Below are positions 21,965-29,370 of a stretch of 31,004 nt of DNA, one piece after another. The number at the start of each line of letters is the position of its first letter. Positions within the stretch are counted from its first letter, which is position 1. Both the position numbers and the translations under genes were made by a program. The stretch comes from a virus: IMG/VR virus record IMGVR_UViG_3300024346_000333, positions 1 to 31,004 of that record; one strand, given 5' to 3'. The notes beneath the pieces are model-generated. The model made no database searches and was not told the origin of the DNA. It saw only the letters and a program-made list of their open reading frames with translations.

Positions 21965-24163
21965 ATGGACTACAATCTATTTTTAAAGCAAAAAGAGAAC
22001 AATGTTATAAAGTCAGGTTTTGACATTGCTGAATCAGAACTGAATAAAAACCTATTTGATTTTCAAAAGCATATAGTGAAAAAAGCACTCAAGCATGGTA
22101 AATATGCCATCTTTGCAGATTGCGGACTAGGGAAAACACTTATGCAACTTGAATGGGCTTATCAGGTATCAAAGAAGGAAAGCAAACCGTCATTAATTTT
22201 AGCACCTTTGGCAGTAGTTCAGCAAACAATAGAACAGGGCGCAAAATTTGGCATTAATGTTGAGCGGTTAAAATCCGATGTATTTGGCCAAGGTGTTTAC
22301 ATAACTAATTACGAGCAAATAGATAATTTTGACCTAGGTCAGTTTGTCTCAGTTGCAATTGATGAAGCTTCTATTTTAAAAAATTATAGCGGAGCATTAA
22401 AAAATAAAATCATTAAAAGATTTAAAAATACAAAATACAAAACAGCATGGACTGCCACTCCATCGCCAAACGATCACATTGAATTGGGAAATATTAGTGA
22501 GTTTTTAGACGTTTTATCAAGCCGTAAAATGGTATCTGAGTTTTTTATTAATGACATTTTCTCAAAAGATGAATTACTAACAAAAAGCAAGTGGCGACTA
22601 AAATCCCATGCAGAAGATACTTTTTGGAAATGGGTTTCAATGTGGGCAGTAGCTGCAGCTACTCCATCAGATTTAGGATATAACTCTCAAGGCTATAATC
22701 TGCCTAGTTTGGATTTTATAAACGTAGAGGTTAAAACAAAAAAGCAGGACAATGGAAAGCTATTTAACGATAACACAGTGACTGCTACTTCTTTTTATAA
22801 ACAGCTTAGTCAAACCTTGGAAGATCGAGCAAATAAAGTTTTATCAATTGTTGAGGGTAGCGCAGAGAATTTTATTATCTGGGTAAAAACCGATGAGGAT
22901 GGCGACTATATTAACAAAATGCTGCCAAATGCTAAACAAGTAAAGGGAAGCGATAAAGTAGAGTACAAAGAAAATACACTAAATGGATTTGCTAAAAATG
23001 AATTTAAGGTTCTAATTACCAAAGCAAAGATTGCGCAGTTTGGGTTAAATTATCAAAATTGTCATAATCAAATTTTTATGAGCTATGATTTTAGTTTTGA
23101 ATCACTTTATCAAGCTGTGAGAAGGTCGTATAGATTTGGCCAAAAAAACGATGTTTCTATTTATATGATTTCATTAGATACAATGGAAAATGTTAATAGC
23201 ACACTAAAAAGAAAACAGCAACAATTTCACGAAATGCAAACTAAAATGGTAAATAAAATGAAACAAGAATTTATAGATAATACAGCCAGTGAGATTATTC
23301 ACGAAACTGATAACTACAAATTAATAAATGACGATTGCATAAAAGCTATGCAGAGCCTAGAGGAAGAGTCAATAGATTATAGTTTCTTTTCGCCACCTTT
23401 TAGTGATTTATACATGTACTCAAGCGATAAAAGAGATCTAAGTAACAGCGCAGACTATGATCAATTTTTTAGCCACTTTGAGTATGTTTGTAAAGATTTA
23501 CTTAGAATTTTAAAGTCTGGCAGATTAGTCTCAATGCATTTGACTCAATTATCTACAACTATCACAAACAATGGATATATTTCAATCGTAGACTTTAGGG
23601 GTGATATAATTAGAATGATGCAGAAGTTAGGCTATTATTTTCATGCTGAGGTGGCAATTAGAAAGGACCCCAAAACAATTGCACAAAGAACCAAAGCTCA
23701 AAGCTTATTGCATGGCACAACTAAAAAAGATTCAACAAAGGTGAGAATGGCTTTTCCCGATTATATTTTAACATTTAAAAAGCCAGGTGAAAACTTAGAG
23801 CCAATTAACCATGAAGGCAATGGAGTCCCTTTCGATCTTTGGTGTAAAATAGCAGAACCGATATGGATGCAAGTAGACGAAAAAAAAGTATTAAGTGTTA
23901 AACAAGTAAATAAGGGAAATGATGAAAAGCACATGACGCCTACTCAGTTGCAGCCCATTGAATGGCTATATATGCTATACACAAACCCCAATGATACTGT
24001 TTTTAGTCCTTTTAGTGGGATTGGCTCGGAAGGTTATCAAGCTGTAAAAATGGGAAGAAAATACATCGGAGCTGAGTTAAAAAAGAACTACTGGGAAACC
24101 TCAATAGAAAACTTAAATTTAGCGGAGCATGAAGCCACAAATGTAATTGATTTATTTTCATAA
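21965..24163 (+). CDS. SNF2-type helicase fused to SPPF-class DNA methyltransferase
   Basis: Start at ATG 21965 (732 aa) with AAAGGA upstream; the ATG at 21869 is rejected as it has no ribosome site and includes the palindrome and leader. Residues 1-450 are a superfamily 2 helicase: GLGKT at 54-58, DEAS at 133-136, TATPSPND at 163-170, and a motif VI segment QAVRRSYRFGQKND. Residues 450-732 are a DNA methyltransferase with catalytic SPPF at 476-479 and then the AdoMet-binding FSPFSGIGSEG at 680-690. The order catalytic first, AdoMet last is the beta class, and SPPF is typical of N4-cytosine enzymes. Such fusions occur in other phages, probably to protect DNA from restriction. There is no nuclease partner. 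The gene itself has no GGCGCC. Confidence 0.85.
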   Translation: MDYNLFLKQKENNVIKSGFDIAESELNKNLFDFQKHIVKKALKHGKYAIFADCGLGKTLMQLEWAYQVSKKESKPSLILAPLAVVQQTIEQGAKFGINVERLKSDVFGQGVYITNYEQIDNFDLGQFVSVAIDEASILKNYSGALKNKIIKRFKNTKYKTAWTATPSPNDHIELGNISEFLDVLSSRKMVSEFFINDIFSKDELLTKSKWRLKSHAEDTFWKWVSMWAVAAATPSDLGYNSQGYNLPSLDFINVEVKTKKQDNGKLFNDNTVTATSFYKQLSQTLEDRANKVLSIVEGSAENFIIWVKTDEDGDYINKMLPNAKQVKGSDKVEYKENTLNGFAKNEFKVLITKAKIAQFGLNYQNCHNQIFMSYDFSFESLYQAVRRSYRFGQKNDVSIYMISLDTMENVNSTLKRKQQQFHEMQTKMVNKMKQEFIDNTASEIIHETDNYKLINDDCIKAMQSLEEESIDYSFFSPPFSDLYMYSSDKRDLSNSADYDQFFSHFEYVCKDLLRILKSGRLVSMHLTQLSTTITNNGYISIVDFRGDIIRMMQKLGYYFHAEVAIRKDPKTIAQRTKAQSLLHGTTKKDSTKVRMAFPDYILTFKKPGENLEPINHEGNGVPFDLWCKIAEPIWMQVDEKKVLSVKQVNKGNDEKHMTPTQLQPIEWLYMLYTNPNDTVFSPFSGIGSEGYQAVKMGRKYIGAELKKNYWETSIENLNLAEHEATNVIDLFS

Positions 24164-24169
24164 ACTTAA

Positions 24170-24194
24170 AGCTGCCTATACTATTTAGGCAGCT
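24170..24194 (+). terminator. hairpin after helicase-methyltransferase gene
   Basis: A perfect 9-bp stem AGCTGCCTA/TAGGCAGCT with a seven-base loop begins seven bases after the stop codon. No T run follows (ATATATACA). It is likely a terminator or attenuator before the primase-helicase gene. Confidence 0.65.
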
Positions 24195-24230
24195 ATATAT
24201 ACAATCAACAAACCAACGAGACAAACATAA

Positions 24231-26150
24231 ATGAGTTATAAAAGTATTATTGACGATTATATCCACACACCTATTTTTGAAGGTGGCAGGAATCACGCAC
24301 TATTTAAGGCCGCAGCAGCTTGTAAGGATGAAGGTTATACACAAGCCGACACAGAGCAAGCACTCACACAAAAAGCGCAGGGAGATGGCTTAAATGCGAG
24401 AGAAATCAATCAGTGCATTCAATCAGCATTTGCCCGACCAGTTAGTGAGCTGCCAAGATTGGAAGGTGGCCAAATAGGGCAAAATCTATCTTGGGATGAG
24501 GACCTTAATGGCCTTATCCATGCTCCAAAAAGAAAAATAGAAGTTTACAAAGCGGAAATCCCACCACCTGGATCCAATTGGTTAGAAGATTATAAAAGAC
24601 TAATTGAAAGCGCTTTTTTAGAAAATGAAAAAATAAACATTGTTAAAAATGTTTATGAGCGAGAAGGGAAATACATCCCAGGTGGCAAAGGTGAAAACAG
24701 CCCCTTTGAACAAATTACCAAATCAGACAGCGATCAATTTCATGATTGGATTGGTCATGATAATGGTGTATTTGTCAGAATCAATCCGATGGATGGACAA
24801 GGTGGCGCCGATAAAAATGTCACTTCTCATCGTCATGTTTTGGTAGAATCCGACACATTACCCCCAGAACAGCAACTAGCAATTTATAGAGAATTACAGC
24901 TTCCAGTGAGTGGCCTCATTCATTCTGGTGGTAAATCAGTCCATGCGTGGGTGAGAGTTGAAGCCGAAAACATAGAGCAATACAAAAAAAGATGTGCTTA
25001 TGTTTATGAAGTGCTAGAGGCTCAAGGCTTTGAGATTGACCACTCAAATAAAAACCCCTCAAGGCTCTCAAGATTACCAGGAGTCAAGAGAGGCGAGAAC
25101 TATCAATATTTAATACAGGAGAGATCCGGACAGCCAGATTTTGAGACCTGGGTAAAATGGTGGGAAACAAAAGCCAATGGATTGCCAGAGATCGAGAGCT
25201 TTGAGGATCTAGCCAGAGAAGACCCACCACTTGCTCCCGTTTTGATTGATGGGGTATTAAGGCAAGGCCACAAGCTACTCATCGGAGGCCCATCCAAAGC
25301 AGGAAAGTCATTTTGGCTAATTAATCTAGCCTTGTCTCTATCAAGTGGGAAGCCATTTTTCAATTTTGCAGTCAAACCATCTAGTGTATTATATGTGAAT
25401 TTTGAAATTGATAGACCATCATTTGCAGACAGAGTAAAGAAAACAGCCAAGGCCCTCAATATTAATAATTTTGCAAATTTGGATGTTTGGAACCTAAGAG
25501 GAAAGTCGGCAGGAATTGAGGAACTAGCACCGCAAATAATTAGAAACATTAAAAGCCGTAATTATGGCGCCGTAATATTAGATCCTACTTATAAATTCAT
25601 GGGGAACAGAGACGAAAACAATGCAGGCGATATTACCGAGTTAATGAATTATTTAGATCAGATAGCAGTCCAGACAGGATGTTCAATTATTATTGCGAGT
25701 CATTTCTCTAAGGGTAAACAAGGCGATAAAAATCAGACTGATCGGATTAGTGGCTCTGGTGTTTTTGGGAGGGATCCCGATGCCATTGTTACCTTGTCAG
25801 AGGTTAAAGATGAACCTAATGGCTATAAAATGGAAGGGACTCTAAGAGAATTCAAGCCGTTCGACCCAGTTGGGGTAAGGTTTGAATATCCCATCCATGT
25901 GGTAGATGATGAGCTGGGACAGGCAGAGGTAGACGGACAAACACAAAAGGGGATAACTAGCCAGGAACTCATTGAGGCAGCTCTCACAATAACAGGGGGA
26001 GACATTGCTGAAAATATACCATGGAAAACATTTAAAGCATCATTGAATTATAGCGATGGAAAACTCAAAAGATTCATTGAGGGAATGAAGCCCCATGATG
26101 GACTATTAATACAATTGATAGCTGGCTATGTGGTAATAAAAGAAGGATAA
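24231..26150 (+). CDS. primase-helicase fusion (AEP-type primase, RepA-like helicase)
   Basis: 639 aa. The N-terminal ~70 residues are helical, like a primase C-terminal/PriCT-type module. Around 200-290, VLVESD, HSGGKSVHAW (231-240) and NPSRLSRLPGVKRG follow the archaeo-eukaryotic primase pattern, with metal-binding acids and the S.H motif. Residues 345-550 are a RecA-fold helicase: Walker A GGPSKAGKS (352-360), Walker B VILDPTYKF (448-456) and a later IIASHFSKG, as in RSF1010 RepA. The C-terminal 80 residues are a winged-helix-like end. It would open the origin and prime synthesis, and the phage would depend on a host polymerase. A perfect terminator follows. GGCGCC at 24804 and 25566. Confidence 0.87.
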   Translation: MSYKSIIDDYIHTPIFEGGRNHALFKAAAACKDEGYTQADTEQALTQKAQGDGLNAREINQCIQSAFARPVSELPRLEGGQIGQNLSWDEDLNGLIHAPKRKIEVYKAEIPPPGSNWLEDYKRLIESAFLENEKINIVKNVYEREGKYIPGGKGENSPFEQITKSDSDQFHDWIGHDNGVFVRINPMDGQGGADKNVTSHRHVLVESDTLPPEQQLAIYRELQLPVSGLIHSGGKSVHAWVRVEAENIEQYKKRCAYVYEVLEAQGFEIDHSNKNPSRLSRLPGVKRGENYQYLIQERSGQPDFETWVKWWETKANGLPEIESFEDLAREDPPLAPVLIDGVLRQGHKLLIGGPSKAGKSFWLINLALSLSSGKPFFNFAVKPSSVLYVNFEIDRPSFADRVKKTAKALNINNFANLDVWNLRGKSAGIEELAPQIIRNIKSRNYGAVILDPTYKFMGNRDENNAGDITELMNYLDQIAVQTGCSIIIASHFSKGKQGDKNQTDRISGSGVFGRDPDAIVTLSEVKDEPNGYKMEGTLREFKPFDPVGVRFEYPIHVVDDELGQAEVDGQTQKGITSQELIEAALTITGGDIAENIPWKTFKASLNYSDGKLKRFIEGMKPHDGLLIQLIAGYVVIKEG

Positions 26151-26158
26151 GCAAAGAG

Positions 26159-26187
26159 AGTGATTTTTAAATAAATCACTTTTTTTT
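26159..26187 (+). terminator. rho-independent terminator after primase-helicase
   Basis: Perfect 8-bp stem AGTGATTT (26159-26166) with AAATCACT (26173-26180), six-base loop, and a run of T from 26180 to 26187. It ends the replication transcript before the small-gene operon. Confidence 0.9.
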
Positions 26188-26203
26188 ATTAATACTTTGG
26201 ATT

Positions 26204-26236
26204 TTGTTATACATTGTTATATCTTTTGTATAACAA
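26204..26236 (+). promoter_or_regulatory. operator-like cluster and promoter of small-gene operon
   Basis: TTGTTATAC (26204-26212) and GTATAACAA (26228-26236) are perfect inverted repeats 15 bases apart. TTGTTATA recurs as a direct repeat at 26214-26221, ten bases (one turn) from the first copy. The last copy supplies TATAAC as a -10-like element, and an AAAGGTG ribosome site follows. It lies between a terminator and the first small gene. A repressor such as the RHH protein at 26955 is a possible ligand (inference). Confidence 0.55.
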
Positions 26237-26256
26237 ACAAAACAAAGGTGTAAAAA

Positions 26257-26442
26257 ATGTTTACTAAAATCAACAACTATTCATGCGGATTAAAAAACAA
26301 AGAAAAAGCGGCCAAAAAATTGATTAACGATATAAACATGATTAAAGAGCTAACTGCTAATTATGAGCTTTACAAATATGAAACAGGGGATAATTGCAAA
26401 TTTATTGATTTCGTAATTGGCGCATATATAGAAATTGACTAA
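26257..26442 (+). CDS. hypothetical protein (61 aa), first of the small-gene operon
   Basis: Ribosome site AAAGGTG about ten bases upstream. The product begins MFTKINNYSCGLKNKEKAAK, is basic in its first half and ends with an acidic, Tyr/Ile-rich segment. No domain is recognised. As the first gene after the operator cluster it is probably expressed early and may act on the host. Confidence 0.6.
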   Translation: MFTKINNYSCGLKNKEKAAKKLINDINMIKELTANYELYKYETGDNCKFIDFVIGAYIEID

Positions 26443-26456
26443 CCAACAAGGCAAAT

Positions 26457-26645
26457 ATGAAAAACGAGCAAGCATTCAAAGCATATAATCAAAAATTAGC
26501 AGCCATTAAAGTGCTGCAAAAAGAAGTGAACAAAGCACTTAAAAACCATGAACAGAGTAACAAACTCAACGCAGATTGGTCTAGCGTTGGATCAATTACA
26601 TACATCCACGAAAAGCTCACACAAATTAGGGATTTTATCAAATGA
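26457..26645 (+). CDS. hypothetical coiled-coil protein (62 aa)
   Basis: CAACAAGG ribosome leader. Almost fully helical and charged, with heptad-like spacing (NQKLAAIKVLQKEVNKALK). It overlaps the next gene by ATGA at 26642. No family recognised. Confidence 0.6.
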   Translation: MKNEQAFKAYNQKLAAIKVLQKEVNKALKNHEQSNKLNADWSSVGSITYIHEKLTQIRDFIK

Positions 26646-26833
26646 GAACATTGCAGCAAAAAATAGAACTCGCTGAGAAAACCCACAGGCACCTCATGGA
26701 CATCATAAAAACAGATCGATACAGACAATCAACTAGAATACAGCACAGGGGAATCATCGCCAGGTTAGAGCGACTATATAATGAATATAGAGAAACCTAT
26801 GGCGCCGACTATACTAGCGAGGGAACAAAATGA
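26642..26833 (+). CDS. hypothetical helical protein (63 aa)
   Basis: Starts at an ATGA overlap and ends at an ATGA overlap, so it is coupled on both sides. Basic and helical (MRTLQQKIELAEKTHRHLMD). It has a GGCGCC in the YGAD codons near the end (26801). Similar length and helical nature suggest it could pair with the preceding protein; this is only a guess. Confidence 0.6.
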   Translation: MRTLQQKIELAEKTHRHLMDIIKTDRYRQSTRIQHRGIIARLERLYNEYRETYGADYTSEGTK

Positions 26834-26964
26834 TAGCAGATAATTGGATTGGATTATATTTCATCATATCAATAACTGGCCTCATGTGGCTATCATGGGG
26901 AGAAACGAAGCCTAAAAAAGAAAACAAGATACTATCGAAAACTAGGAGAAAAAGATGGTTTTAA
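26830..26964 (+). CDS. single-span membrane peptide (44 aa)
   Basis: ATG 26830 overlaps the previous stop (ATGA). The N-terminal half is a hydrophobic segment (WIGLYFIISITGLMWLSW), then a strongly basic tail (TRRKRWF) that should remain in the cytoplasm. It is too short for standard gene finders. It could insert into the inner membrane and modify host functions or help lysis. The ten-base overlap with the next gene supports a real coding chain. Confidence 0.5.
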   Translation: MIADNWIGLYFIISITGLMWLSWGETKPKKENKILSKTRRKRWF

Positions 26965-27083
26965 AAGCGCTTAGATTATCCCAGAACATGATAATAGATA
27001 TCACTAACAAAGCAGAACAAGAAAAGCGCTCATTTAGCTCAATGATCAGAATATTGATACAAAAAGGATTGGATGCAAAATGA
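26955..27083 (+). CDS. ribbon-helix-helix regulator (42 aa)
   Basis: ATG 26955 with GGAGAAAAAG upstream, ending TGA 27083. The sequence LKALRLSQNMIIDITNKAEQ is a short strand plus helix, and SFSSMIRILIQKGLDAK supplies the second helix with the conserved serine cap and Gly-Leu end. This is the whole Arc/MetJ-type fold in 42 residues, binding DNA as a dimer with the strand in the major groove. Repeats at 26204-26236 are an obvious candidate target; this would be autoregulation. Confidence 0.65.
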   Translation: MVLKALRLSQNMIIDITNKAEQEKRSFSSMIRILIQKGLDAK

Positions 27084-27214
27084 AAAACCAATTCATGACA
27101 CAGAGAACCAAGGAAAGCATAATATTATACAAATGGACTGGATCCACTTGGAAACTCATCCACATAAAGGACTCGATTAATGCCCAGAGCAATCGTAAAA
27201 ATTATTGCCACTAA
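27080..27214 (+). CDS. hypothetical peptide (44 aa) overlapping neighbours
   Basis: Starts with an ATGA overlap of the RHH stop and ends 35 bases inside the following gene. Begins MKNQFMTQRTKESI; mixed, basic, no recognised motif. The start overlap supports it; the long overlap downstream weakens it. Confidence 0.35.
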   Translation: MKNQFMTQRTKESIILYKWTGSTWKLIHIKDSINAQSNRKNYCH

Positions 27215-27515
27215 AGGAAAACAGGAGATTATCTACCAAACACAAATTGAAGCAGCTCATGCATTCAATGTTAATCCAAACATGATTCAATCAGCTTGCT
27301 CCAAAGGCACTAAGATGGATGGATGGAAATTGAACAAAATAAGAGAGGGCAAAAATAGATGTTTAAGCTGCAATGTAGAACTCAATAATCGAGAGGATGA
27401 GTATTGCATGGAATGTTATTACAAAGAACTTACAGGCAAGCCACTAAGAACCACCGAGACAATCAACAGAACCACAGACATAAATATCATTTACCCCACA
27501 CAGGGGCATGAATAA
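27180..27515 (+). CDS. HTH plus zinc-ribbon protein (111 aa)
   Basis: Residues 18-50 (YQTQIEAAHAFNVNPNMIQSA and the following G-W strand) look like a NUMOD-type helix-turn-helix found in homing endonucleases and phage regulators. Residues 60-80 have CLSC and CMEC pairs, a zinc ribbon. No nuclease motif is present, so it is likely a DNA-binding regulator or the remnant of a homing endonuclease. It overlaps the next frame slightly. Function not established. Confidence 0.6.
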   Translation: MPRAIVKIIATKGKQEIIYQTQIEAAHAFNVNPNMIQSACSKGTKMDGWKLNKIREGKNRCLSCNVELNNREDEYCMECYYKELTGKPLRTTETINRTTDINIIYPTQGHE

Positions 27516-27528
27516 CAAGGAGAGAACC

Positions 27529-27768
27529 ATGGCCGCAAGAAAAGGACAAAAGCCTTACATACCACCAGGAGAGACACCTATCAAGCTACTATTTGACTAT
27601 GCAGGCTATAAAACCACCAAAGAAATAGCCGAAGCGGTGGGAGTGGCGCCGAATACACTGAGAAAATGGGATAGAACAGATGACTGGAGACAATGGGCTT
27701 TGCAAAAAATAGGCTTTGAAATAGTTTACGTCGGATTAGACGAGGAAGAGGAAGAGGTAGAAGAATGA
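27529..27768 (+). CDS. helix-turn-helix protein with acidic tail (79 aa)
   Basis: I choose ATG 27529 (AAGGAGAGAACC upstream) rather than ATG 27508. The segment TTKEIAEAVGVAPNTLRKW is a clear helix-turn-helix of the terminase-small-subunit/transposase-like HTH_23 type. The end is a run of Glu residues that may mimic DNA or modulate binding. The stop overlaps the next ATG (ATGA). Contains GGCGCC at 27645 in the turn of the HTH. Likely a transcriptional regulator; a second DNA-packaging adaptor cannot be excluded. Confidence 0.65.
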   Translation: MAARKGQKPYIPPGETPIKLLFDYAGYKTTKEIAEAVGVAPNTLRKWDRTDDWRQWALQKIGFEIVYVGLDEEEEEVEE

Positions 27769-28079
27769 ACATTAATAAACAAGTTGAGAGAATTATTGCA
27801 TGGGGTGAATCCAAGGGCATAATGAAGAGAGAAAACTCATTTAAGCAATTTACAAAGATGACAGAAGAGACTGGCGAGATTGCAGCAGCTCTATTTAGAG
27901 ATGATATAGAACTCCTCAAAGATTCGATAGGGGATCAATTTGTTACGGCCGTAATTTTAGCCGAACAAAATAACCTATCTATTTATGATTGCATAGAGAC
28001 AGCCCTCCAAGTGATCGAAAAGCGAAAAACTATAACAATTAATGGAAAAGTTATGAAAGAAAGCGATCTTAAAAAATGA
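27765..28079 (+). CDS. MazG-like nucleotide pyrophosphohydrolase
   Basis: 104 aa. The metal-binding helix TEETGEIAAAL (residues 33-43, Glu34, Glu35, Glu38) and the second acidic helix DSIGDQFVTAV (53-63, Asp53, Asp57) are the core of the MazG/all-alpha NTP-PPase fold. Phage MazG proteins hydrolyse nucleoside triphosphates and are proposed to change alarmone levels or protect against non-canonical dNTPs. It starts and ends with ATGA overlaps, in the middle of the small-gene chain. Confidence 0.8.
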   Translation: MNINKQVERIIAWGESKGIMKRENSFKQFTKMTEETGEIAAALFRDDIELLKDSIGDQFVTAVILAEQNNLSIYDCIETALQVIEKRKTITINGKVMKESDLKK

Positions 28080-28216
28080 ACAAAATACCATGGATGATAA
28101 CAGAAATTATAGCCATGCCCTTTGTTTTAGTTGGCTACATTTACGAATCAATAGCCACATCTTTTATTGTAGGCAAAGAAATAAACAAAAATCATTGGAA
28201 CAAATATGGAAAATGA
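28076..28216 (+). CDS. single-span membrane peptide (46 aa)
   Basis: The start overlaps the MazG-like stop (ATGA). Hydrophobic segment at residues 7-35 (WMITEIIAMPFVLVGYIY) and a basic C-terminal tail. No family. Coupling and composition support it as real, and it could serve as a holin-type or host-modifying peptide. Confidence 0.45.
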   Translation: MNKIPWMITEIIAMPFVLVGYIYESIATSFIVGKEINKNHWNKYGK

Positions 28217-28295
28217 ATGGATATTCGTGGCGCCGTTTATGACAATTATCGTAACTATGGCCATCATATTAAAAGATACTAGAGGGAAGAAATGA
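28206..28295 (+). CDS. single-span membrane micropeptide (29 aa)
   Basis: ATG 28206 lies inside the previous frame, with GGAA upstream, and the stop overlaps the next ATG (ATGA at 28292-28295). The peptide MENEWIFVAPFMTIIVTMAI plus a basic end is one membrane span. It contains the GGCGCC at 28229 (Ala-Pro codons). Very short, but the exact overlap at its end is consistent with the operon's pattern. Confidence 0.4.
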   Translation: MENEWIFVAPFMTIIVTMAIILKDTRGKK

Positions 28296-28684
28296 ACTAC
28301 TTTAAACCAACTAACAGCACCGACCAGGTGAACGATAAACTACTGGCCAAAGTAGTCGATCACATTGATTATATACTCACTCAGTTTAGGATGAGAATAG
28401 TCCACAGCAAAGTAAATAATCCACTTAAAGAGTTTACTAAGCAAGGACTCAGCGATCTGAGAGAGATTGATCATAACCATTGGTTAAGAGTTATGAACGC
28501 ATATTTTTTAAGGTTAAAAAGCTACTTCATGGAGGGTGTTTTCTTTGTTGGCGCCGTTAAACTAAATGAGCTAATATCGATCTATACTAAGCAGCTCATG
28601 AACATTAAAAACGCCTCAATGGATGACTACGAACACATTATTATCTATCTATTTGGGTTATTCTCAAAAAACACAAGGAAATAA
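28292..28684 (+). CDS. hypothetical helical protein (130 aa)
   Basis: Starts by ATGA overlap. Mostly alpha-helical with a hydrophobic middle (YFMEGVFFVGAVKLNELISIY) that is amphipathic rather than clearly membrane-spanning. No motif is recognised. It is the longest protein of the small-gene block. GGCGCC at 28550. Confidence 0.65.
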   Translation: MNYFKPTNSTDQVNDKLLAKVVDHIDYILTQFRMRIVHSKVNNPLKEFTKQGLSDLREIDHNHWLRVMNAYFLRLKSYFMEGVFFVGAVKLNELISIYTKQLMNIKNASMDDYEHIIIYLFGLFSKNTRK

Positions 28685-28783
28685 ATGAAAAAAATTAGAG
28701 ACTACCCTTTAAATCTTAATTTTAAAAATTTAAATTTTACATCAAGTAACGACTCGTTAAAAGGACTCGTACTTCTAGCTTAA
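28685..28783 (+). CDS. possible 32-aa peptide
   Basis: ATG 28685 directly follows the preceding stop and runs to TAA 28783. The sequence is Asn/Leu-rich (MKKIRDYPLNLNFKN). There is no ribosome site other than coupling and no known motif. It may be untranslated leader before the hairpin downstream. Confidence 0.25.
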   Translation: MKKIRDYPLNLNFKNLNFTSSNDSLKGLVLLA

Positions 28784-28820
28784 GCCAGTTTTTGCCAAAA
28801 AAACAAACTGGCGCATTAAG
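28779..28820 (+). other. large hairpin and structured non-coding stretch (to 28968)
   Basis: CTTAAGCCAGTTT (28779-28791) pairs with AAACTGGC-gca-TTAAG (28805-28820), 13 bp with a three-base bulge around a 13-nt loop. The following bases to 28968 hold no convincing gene; AAGTG (28827-28831) and CACTT (about 28853-28857) can form a second stem. Then comes a C/A-rich leader and ribosome site for the next gene. Terminator, ncRNA or 5' regulatory RNA are all possible. Confidence 0.5.
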
Positions 28821-28968
28821 CGAAACAAGTGCGATGTGATTTTAAAAAATCCCACTTCTTTCTCTATACGCCTTTTGTTTATCAAACTGAACAAGTAGAG
28901 GTAAAATTTAAAAATAATATCGTTACAAAAAAAACCAATAAAACCAACCAACAAAACAAAGGTACACA

Positions 28969-29352
28969 ATGACTATTGTAGAAATAGAGCAGCTACTTCT
29001 TGAGCTGCAAGATAGAGTCATAGCACTCGAAACAAAGCCAAAATCAAAATCAAAATCAAAAGTTAAATTTGAGAAAAGCCTATCTTTGGAAGGCTATGTT
29101 TCTCTGGTATATCCAAACGCAAAAAAAAGCATTGAAAGACGTTTAAACGTAGAATGTAATGTGGAAATAAATCACGTCATTGAGAAAGCTCAGGCCGATC
29201 AAAAATTCATGGATGATTTTGCCAGTTGGAAAATGGGAGACGATACAGCCAGGCCAACCATCTACTTTAGTAATGGCTATGGAATCAGTCAGCTAAAATT
29301 TGGGACTGCTGGATTCTTTGCTAAGAAATTCGACAAAAACACAGAAAACTAA
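28969..29352 (+). CDS. hypothetical protein with KS repeat (127 aa)
   Basis: Strong CAACAAAACAAAGG leader. N-terminal coiled coil (EIEQLLLELQDRVIALE), then a KSKSKSK linker encoded by a tandem AAATCA hexamer (29041-29058), then an alpha/beta domain ending with a Gly/Phe-rich segment. No known family. It looks like an oligomerising module joined to a small domain. Confidence 0.65.
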   Translation: MTIVEIEQLLLELQDRVIALETKPKSKSKSKVKFEKSLSLEGYVSLVYPNAKKSIERRLNVECNVEINHVIEKAQADQKFMDDFASWKMGDDTARPTIYFSNGYGISQLKFGTAGFFAKKFDKNTEN

Positions 29353-29370
29353 TACACTATTTTTTTTAGT

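Noticed and set aside
28775-28969. Minus-strand 64-aa hydrophobic frame
   Set aside because: Lies over the AT-rich hairpin region, has no ribosome site, and the Phe/Leu content follows from the A/T runs.
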